From contig NZ_JAIYEP010000025.1 of the NCBI RefSeq assembly GCF_020515525.1, positions 1-54,570 on the forward strand: a stretch of 54,570 nt of DNA, written 5' to 3'. Both the position numbers and the translations under genes were made by a program. The notes under the pieces were generated by a model. The model searched no databases, was not told where the DNA came from, and was given only the letters and a program-made list of their open reading frames with translations. Below are positions 49,909 through 54,570 of the stretch, one piece after another (position 1 is the stretch's first letter; each line of letters begins with the position of its first letter). This stretch comes from Rhodococcus yananensis. Lineage in GTDB: Bacteria > Actinomycetota > Actinomycetes > Mycobacteriales > Mycobacteriaceae.

Positions 49909-49935
49909 TTGGCACTCTACAGACCACAGTGCCAA
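49909..49935 (-). promoter_or_regulatory. CIRCE-like HrcA operator upstream of ruc
   Basis: TTGGCACTC-N9-CAGTGCCAA matches the CIRCE design (TTAGCACTC-N9-GAGTGCTAA) with correct arm length and the exact 9-nt spacing; the arms pair perfectly over 49908-49916 and 49928-49936. HrcA would repress ruc in the absence of protein-folding stress. Confidence 0.75.
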
Positions 49936-49952
49936 CAAGGGAAGGGAGTGTG

Positions 49953-50546
49953 TTATTCCGCACGACCCCCGCGGTCTCCCAGACGGACCGGTCCCTGCCC
50001 GGGTGTCAACGCCCAACCCATGCGCACGTCGTGCGGGTCCTCGGGCAGTTCGTCGACGAGTTCGTCGTCGCGCACCACCGCCATCAGCGCCGCATCCGGC
50101 GAAGCCAGGGGCAGAGTGCGGTCGTAGAACCCGGCGCCGCGGCCCAGCCGCACCCCGCGCCGATCCACCGCCAACGCCGGAACCAGCACGGTCGCGGCGC
50201 GCGCCACCGTTTCGGGCGGCAGCACCTCGCCGTCCGGTTCGTGCAGTCCGAAGCCCGCGGCCACCAGCGTTCGGGCGCCCGTGTACCGGGCCCACGACAG
50301 CGGTTCCCCGGGCCTGGTGACGGGCACCAGCACCTCCGCGGCCACCTCGGCCAGCGCGTCGAGCAGCGACACCGCGCCCGGTTCGGAACCCACCGGAACG
50401 TACGCGCACACCGTCCCACCCCGTGGGGTCACCGTCACCGCGAACGCCGCGAGAGCGGCATCCTGGACGCGACGCACGTCGCCGGGGAGGGTGCGTCTCG
50501 CATTCAGGATGCGCGTGCGCCACACTGCCTTGTCGGGTGGGGTCAT
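49953..50546 (-). CDS. 5-formyltetrahydrofolate cyclo-ligase
   Basis: A 197-residue enzyme converting 5-formyl-THF to 5,10-methenyl-THF with ATP (Rv0992c-like). The N-terminal basic segment (KAVWRTRILNARRTL), the substrate strand AYVPVGSEPGAVSLLDAL and the ATP-binding VPALAVDRRGVRLGRGAGFYDRTL block are all present. It links to folate use by thyA-folA elsewhere in the window. It is divergent from galU, 59 bp apart. Confidence 0.92.
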   Translation of the reverse strand: MTPPDKAVWRTRILNARRTLPGDVRRVQDAALAAFAVTVTPRGGTVCAYVPVGSEPGAVSLLDALAEVAAEVLVPVTRPGEPLSWARYTGARTLVAAGFGLHEPDGEVLPPETVARAATVLVPALAVDRRGVRLGRGAGFYDRTLPLASPDAALMAVVRDDELVDELPEDPHDVRMGWALTPGQGPVRLGDRGGRAE

Positions 50547-50591
50547 GGTGTCACCTTATGGTCACCTCTCCGGCTCCCGGACGGCGAAAGT

Positions 50592-50597
50592 TAGGGT
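50592..50597 (+). promoter_or_regulatory. Candidate -10 for galU
   Basis: TAGGGT ends 8 nt before the galU ATG (50606), another probable leaderless start in the window. Confidence 0.4.
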
Positions 50598-50605
50598 GAG
50601 TGCTT

Positions 50606-51517
50606 ATGACGAACAATCCGACCGAGGTCGCGCGCCATTTCAGGACGGCGGTCGTCCCCGCGGCCGGAATGGGAACGCGGTTCCTGCCGGCCACCAAGAC
50701 GGTGCCCAAGGAACTGCTGCCCGTCGTCGACACCCCCGGTATCGAGCTGGTCGCCGGGGAGGCGGCCGACTCGGGAGCCGAGCGTCTCCTGATCGTCACG
50801 TCGCCCGGCAAGGACGGCGTCGTCGCGCACTTCGTCGAAGATCTCGTCCTCGAATCGAAGCTCGAGGCGAAGGGTAAGTACGAGCTGCTGGAGAAGGTCC
50901 GCAAGGCCCCCGGCCTGCTCGAGGTGTCGTCCGTCGTGCAGGAGCAGCCCCTCGGGCTCGGTCACGCCGTCGCCTGCGCCGAGGTGGCGCTCGACCCGGA
51001 CGAGGATGCCGTCGCAGTGCTGTTGCCCGACGATCTGGTGCTGCCCGTCGGGGTGCTCGAGACCATGCAGCGGGTCCGCGCCAAGCGTGGCGGCTCGGTG
51101 CTGTGCGCCATCGACGTCCCCAAGGACCAGGTGGGCGCGTACGGCGTGTTCGACGTCGAGATCGTTCCCGACGCCGTCAACCCGGACGTCCTCAAGGTCG
51201 TCGGCATGGTCGAGAAGCCGGACATCGAGGACGCACCGTCGACGTTCGCGGCGGCCGGTCGCTACCTGCTCGACCGTGCAGTCTTCGACGCGCTGCGCCG
51301 CATCGAACCGGGGTCCGGCGGCGAACTGCAGCTGACCGACGCGATCGCACTGCTCATCGCCGAGGGCCACCCCGTCCACGTCGTCGTGCACCGGGGTACT
51401 CGACACGACCTCGGAAATCCCGGTGGCTACCTGCGCGCTGCGGTTGACTCTGCGTTGAACACCGAGGAGTACGGCCCCTCGCTCCGCGAGTGGCTGATCG
51501 AGCGCCTGGGGCAGTAG
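50606..51517 (+). CDS. galU: UTP-glucose-1-phosphate uridylyltransferase
   Basis: A 303-residue nucleotidyltransferase making UDP-glucose for envelope glycans and trehalose. It has the nucleotide-binding AAGMGTRFLPATKTVPKELLPVVDTP, QEQPLGLGHAVACAE, the metal-binding VLLPDDLVL, the EKP sugar-binding motif (MVEKPDIEDAPS) and the LQLTDAI block. ATG50606 is preferred to GTG50600 on the -10 spacing. The next gene, glp, starts 59 bp downstream. Confidence 0.96.
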   Translation: MTNNPTEVARHFRTAVVPAAGMGTRFLPATKTVPKELLPVVDTPGIELVAGEAADSGAERLLIVTSPGKDGVVAHFVEDLVLESKLEAKGKYELLEKVRKAPGLLEVSSVVQEQPLGLGHAVACAEVALDPDEDAVAVLLPDDLVLPVGVLETMQRVRAKRGGSVLCAIDVPKDQVGAYGVFDVEIVPDAVNPDVLKVVGMVEKPDIEDAPSTFAAAGRYLLDRAVFDALRRIEPGSGGELQLTDAIALLIAEGHPVHVVVHRGTRHDLGNPGGYLRAAVDSALNTEEYGPSLREWLIERLGQ

Positions 51518-51576
51518 AGACACACCCTCGGTCGCGGTGATGCGACGAACAACGGGTCGGGAGGACGAGAAGCGGT

Positions 51577-52854
51577 ATGCGGTCGGTTGAGGAGCAGCAG
51601 GCCAGGGTGACGGCGGCTGCCGTCGCACCCAGGCCCGTCCGAGTGGCGATCTCGGAGGCACAGGGATTGTTGTGCGCCGAGGAAGTGGTCACCGAACGCC
51701 CGTTGCCCGGATTCGACCAGGCCGCCATCGACGGCTACGCGGTGCGCAGCGTCGACGTCCAGGGCGCGGACAACCGTCGCGCCGAGACCGACGGCGACGA
51801 CACGGAGGGCGACGAGGACTCCGGCGATGTGACGCTGCCCGTCGTCGGGGAGGTCCGCGCCGGGTCGCGACAGCCCATCCGTCTCCAGCCGCGGCAGGCC
51901 GTGCGCGTCGACACCGGCGCGCCGCTGCCGACACTCGCCGACGCGGTGCTCCCGCTCGAATGCACCGACGGCGGCACCGCCCGCATCAAGGTCCTCGAAG
52001 CCGTGCGTTCGGGCGACTACGTGCGTCGCACCGGCGACGACGTGCAACCCGGCGACGTCGCCGTGCGGGCCGGCGCGATCATCGGTGCCGCGCAGGTCGG
52101 GTTGCTCGCCGCGGTCGGCCGCGACAAGGTGCTCGTGCACCCGCGACCGCGCCTGTCGGTGATCTCCATCGGGGGCGAACTCGTCGACGTCGATCGCACC
52201 CCCGGGCCCGGCCAGGTGTACGACGTGAACTCCTATGCCCTGGCCGCCGCGGCGCGCGACGCCGGCGCCGACGTCAACCGTGTGGGCATCGCCGACACCG
52301 AACCGCGACGTCTCCGCGAGGTCGTCGAGGGGCAACTCATCCGCTCCGAGATCGTCGTCATCGCCGGTGCCGTGGGCGGTGGAGCCCTCGACGACGTGCG
52401 TGAAGCCCTCACCGACCTGGGGGAGCTCGAGGTCGATCGGGTCGCGATGCACCCCGGGTCCGTGCAGGGTTTCGGTCGGCTCGGTCGCGACGAGGTGCCG
52501 ACGTTCCTGCTGCCCGCGAACCCGGTGAGTGCGCTCGTGGTGTTCGAGGTCATGGTGCGCCCGCTGATCCGCATCGCGCTCGGTCGCCGCAAGTCGATGC
52601 GCCGCGTGGTGTCGGCGCGCACCGTCGCGGCGATCACGTCCGTTCCCGGCCGCAAGGGGTACCTGCGCGGCCGGTTGATGCGCGACGAGACGTCCGGTGA
52701 CTATCTCGTGCAGGCGCTCGGCGGCACCGGTTCGTCGTCGCACCTGTTGTCGACGCTCGCCGAGGCGAACTGTCTGGTCATCGTCGATCCCGAGGTGTCG
52801 GAGGTGCAGACGGGTGACCGGGTCGACGTCGTCTTCCTCGGGCAGCGTGGATGA
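51577..52854 (+). CDS. glp: Gephyrin/MoeA-like protein Glp
   Basis: A 425-residue MoeA-family protein between galU and rimJ, the place of M. tuberculosis moeA1. The four MoeA domains are visible, with GFDQAAIDGYAVR and DVNSYALAAAARDAGA conserved. The molybdate-insertion region is altered: GAVGGGALDD (264-273) in place of the GGVSVGxxD type, and LPANPVSA (312-319) for LPGNPVS. In Corynebacterium glutamicum the protein in this place (Glp) is an early divisome factor that binds FtsZ and a membrane receptor GlpR; the glpR-like gene lies 0.9 kb downstream. An acidic insertion (DDTEGDEDSGD) marks domain 1. Molybdenum work is thus doubtful. Confidence 0.85.
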   Translation: MRSVEEQQARVTAAAVAPRPVRVAISEAQGLLCAEEVVTERPLPGFDQAAIDGYAVRSVDVQGADNRRAETDGDDTEGDEDSGDVTLPVVGEVRAGSRQPIRLQPRQAVRVDTGAPLPTLADAVLPLECTDGGTARIKVLEAVRSGDYVRRTGDDVQPGDVAVRAGAIIGAAQVGLLAAVGRDKVLVHPRPRLSVISIGGELVDVDRTPGPGQVYDVNSYALAAAARDAGADVNRVGIADTEPRRLREVVEGQLIRSEIVVIAGAVGGGALDDVREALTDLGELEVDRVAMHPGSVQGFGRLGRDEVPTFLLPANPVSALVVFEVMVRPLIRIALGRRKSMRRVVSARTVAAITSVPGRKGYLRGRLMRDETSGDYLVQALGGTGSSSHLLSTLAEANCLVIVDPEVSEVQTGDRVDVVFLGQRG

Positions 52855-53486
52855 CGCGTCACCCCGGATGGCCCGTGTCGGCGGGGCCGCTGCGCGTCGC
52901 CGGGGGCCTGGTGACGGTGCGGTCGGTGAAGCTGCGTGATGCCGCGGCGTGGAGCCGGTTGCGGATCCGCGACCGCGCGCACCTCGAACCGTGGGAACCC
53001 ACCGGTGAGTCGCCGTGGGATGCGCGCCACCACATCTCCGTGTGGCCCGGCCTGTATCGGAGTCTGCGCGCGGAGGCCCACCGCGGCGCGATGATCCCGA
53101 TGGCCATCGAACTGGACGGGCGTTTCTGCGGGCAGTTGACCGTCGGCAACATCGTGCGCGGTGCCCTGCGGTCGGCGTGGATCGGGTACTGGGTGGAGAA
53201 GGACGTCAACGGTCGCGGCGTCGCGACCGCTGCGGTCGCGCTGGGGCTCGACCACTGTTTCGGCCCGGTCGGGTTGCACCGGGTGGAGGCCACCGTGCGT
53301 CCCGAGAACGAGGCGAGCCGCGCGGTGTTGCGCAACGTCGGTTTCCGCGACGAGGGTCTGCTCGAGCGGTACCTCGACGTCGACGGGCGGTTCCGCGACC
53401 ATCTGCTGGTCGCGATGACGGTCGAAGAGGTGCCCGGGTCGGTGGCCGATCGTCTGGTCCGCAGTGGCCGCGCGACCTGGGCGTGA
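52851..53486 (+). CDS. rimJ: RimJ-like GNAT N-acetyltransferase
   Basis: A 211-residue GNAT protein of the RimJ/RimL group, which acetylate protein N-termini (ribosomal protein S5 in E. coli). Seen: the N-terminal RSVKLRDAAAWSRLRIRDRAHLEPWEP, the acetyl-CoA-binding IGYWVEKDVNGRGVATAAVALGLDHCF (the Q/RxxGxA/G signature as NGRGVA), and RVEATVRPENEASRAVLRNVGFRDEG. The ATG overlaps the glp stop (ATGA). The target here is unknown. Confidence 0.92.
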   Translation: MTRHPGWPVSAGPLRVAGGLVTVRSVKLRDAAAWSRLRIRDRAHLEPWEPTGESPWDARHHISVWPGLYRSLRAEAHRGAMIPMAIELDGRFCGQLTVGNIVRGALRSAWIGYWVEKDVNGRGVATAAVALGLDHCFGPVGLHRVEATVRPENEASRAVLRNVGFRDEGLLERYLDVDGRFRDHLLVAMTVEEVPGSVADRLVRSGRATWA

Positions 53487-53497
53487 ACACCATCCGC

Positions 53498-53503
53498 TAG
53501 TAT
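53498..53503 (+). promoter_or_regulatory. Candidate -10 in the glpR leader region
   Basis: TAGTAT is the best TANNNT match in the 250-bp rimJ-glpR gap, but no good -35 is 17 nt upstream. A start near 53510 would give a leader of about 225 nt before glpR. A TTGACA at 53678 lacks a matching -10. Confidence 0.35.
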
Positions 53504-53736
53504 CTGTTACCCAAAGTTACCGAAACATTGGGGGATCTGAGTAACAATCCTCAGCCGCCTGCGTATGGATGTGACTAAAGTGAAGAATGTGTCAGATGGT
53601 TTCGCGTGACTCGTGTGGCGGTTGTGATCGCCTGAGTCGGCGTTTCTGTAGTGATGAGAGTGTGGATGCCGTTAGCCTTGACAAGGTCAGTGGCGTCGAC
53701 GACTGGTAGGCGACAACTGGGAGGAGGGCCACCGGG

Positions 53737-54504
53737 ATGCCGAACTCACTCCTGTGGATCGGACTCGTAGCCGTGTGGCTGTTCGTCCTGGTGCCGATGC
53801 TGGTCACGAAGCGCCCTCGTATCCGGCAGACGACCGACGCAGCGCTGGCCACCAGGGTTCTGCATCGCGGCGACGACGAGCCGCTCGCTCCGCGCGGGCC
53901 GGCGACCGGTCACCGTACCGACCCGCATTGGCGTCCGAGTCGTGAACGCACGCACCGCTACGCGGAGGACCGTATGAGCACACAGATCGACGATCATCCC
54001 GAAGCCGACATCGGCATCGAATCCGACGAGTACCCGCCCGAATCCGATGCGCTGCCGCCCCGTCGCCGGGGTCGCGGCGGATTCGACCCGCAGGCGGACG
54101 CCGAGGCGAGCGCCGCCCGCTACGAGATCCGGCAGAGATCCGTCCTCGGGCTGCTGATCGCCGCGATCATGACCGCGGCGCTGGCGCTCATCGTGTCGCC
54201 GATCATGTGGTGGCTGTGCGGACTGGCCTCGGTCGGCCTCGTCGGCTATCTGTTCTACCTGCGCAGCCAGGTGCGGCTCGAGCAGGAGATCCGCCGCCGC
54301 CGACTCGCCCGGATGCACCGGTCGCGGCGTGAGGGCCGCGACGAGTACCGCGACGGCGTGGAGCTGTACCGCCCGGGTGCGATGGTCGTCGACCTCGACG
54401 ACGAGGACCCCGCGTTCGAGCACCTCGACCGCTACGACGACTACTACTACGCCGACGGGTACGACGAACCCGACGACTACATCCCCCGCGCAGCCGGAGA
54501 ATGA
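53737..54504 (+). CDS. glpR: Membrane protein GlpR-like (Rv0996-like), divisome-linked
   Basis: A 255-residue protein: one N-terminal membrane helix (MPNSLLWIGLVAVWLFVLVPML), a conserved juxtamembrane KRPRIRQTTDAALATRVLHRG, a disordered charged cytosolic linker, then two closely spaced helices at about 135-180 and a basic, then acidic, C-terminal tail with Asp/Tyr-rich DRYDDYYYADGYDEP. It matches in place and layout the GlpR receptor of the gephyrin-like Glp in corynebacteria. A very strong GGGAGGAGGG site precedes the ATG. A terminator follows. Confidence 0.82.
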   Translation: MPNSLLWIGLVAVWLFVLVPMLVTKRPRIRQTTDAALATRVLHRGDDEPLAPRGPATGHRTDPHWRPSRERTHRYAEDRMSTQIDDHPEADIGIESDEYPPESDALPPRRRGRGGFDPQADAEASAARYEIRQRSVLGLLIAAIMTAALALIVSPIMWWLCGLASVGLVGYLFYLRSQVRLEQEIRRRRLARMHRSRREGRDEYRDGVELYRPGAMVVDLDDEDPAFEHLDRYDDYYYADGYDEPDDYIPRAAGE

Positions 54505-54548
54505 GACCCCGACAGTGGGATCCGAGGCAGTGTGATCTGCGACGAGGG

Positions 54549-54570
54549 GCCCGCACCGCACGGTGCGGGC
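54549..54570 (+). terminator. Hairpin terminator after glpR (at window edge)
   Basis: GCCCGCAC (54549-54556) and GTGCGGGC (54563-54570) form an 8-bp stem with a 6-nt loop, 45 bp after the glpR stop. Any T-run would lie beyond the window. Confidence 0.65.

Noticed and set aside
1-54570. CRISPR array, tRNA/rRNA genes, insertion sequences or prophage
   Set aside because: No spaced direct repeats of CRISPR type, no cloverleaf or rRNA core sequences, and no transposase, integrase or phage structural genes were found on either strand.

Overview
The window is GC-rich chromosomal DNA of a mycolic-acid actinobacterium, most likely Rhodococcus or a close relative. This rests on protein content (MspA-type outer-membrane porins, MprA/MprB/PepD, a DUF5336 34-kDa-antigen protein, a Glp/GlpR-like pair). 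It also rests on gene order: from about 14 kb onward the order follows, with insertions, the Mycobacterium tuberculosis block from chorismate mutase (Rv0948c) through uvrD1, M23 peptidase, sucCD, Rv0954, Rv0955, purN, purH, Rv0958, Rv0959, then mprAB, pepD, moaB2, mscL, Rv0991c, galU, moeA1 and rimJ to Rv0996. The species is an inference.

Layout. 0-1.8 kb: thyA-folA and a cupin protein. 1.7-3.2 kb: a type-B carboxylesterase. 3.5-9.4 kb: the most unusual block, a six-gene operon of two dynamin-like GTPases, a membrane-anchored Hsp70-type ATPase without a substrate-binding domain, two Asp-rich repeat proteins (one with six exact 13-residue DxDxDG repeats) and an ECF sigma factor. 9.4-13.8 kb: an acyltransferase-fold protein, a TetR regulator coupled to an AidB-type acyl-CoA dehydrogenase, and a degenerate ApbE-like protein. 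14-24 kb: housekeeping genes (chorismate mutase, PcrA/UvrD1 helicase, LytM peptidase, succinyl-CoA ligase, membrane proteins). 24-26.4 kb: purN (CTG start) and purH. 26.4-28 kb: a small unknown gene behind a strong terminator and a 28-codon His-rich mini-gene, then a hydrolase. 28-31.5 kb: MoxR-type AAA+ ATPase and VWA protein. 31.5-38.7 kb: MFS and AEC transporters, a lipoprotein, a heterodimeric ABC exporter with complementary degenerate ATP sites, and a DUF559-like gene framed by hairpins. 38.7-41.6 kb: a zinc-starvation set of ribosomal proteins (S18, S14, L33, L28 divergent from a CobW-like protein, L31B and L32) with Zur-like boxes between. 41.6-45.9 kb: mprA-mprB-pepD-moaB2 with MprA-like direct repeats. 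46.5-48 kb: two MspA porin paralogues, one with an enlarged constriction loop. 48-54.5 kb: mscL, a SAF-domain protein, ruc with a CIRCE-like operator, 5-formyl-THF cyclo-ligase, galU, glp, rimJ and glpR.

Cross-cutting features. Many genes look leaderless: a TANNNT-like -10 lies about 7 nt before the start codon. Convergent gene ends are often marked by long palindromes, two of which are copies of one family (13.9 and 20.6 kb); a second family occurs at 0 and 31.5 kb. Two genes use non-standard start codons (purN CTG, a small gene ATT). No tRNA, rRNA, CRISPR array, insertion sequence or phage gene was found.
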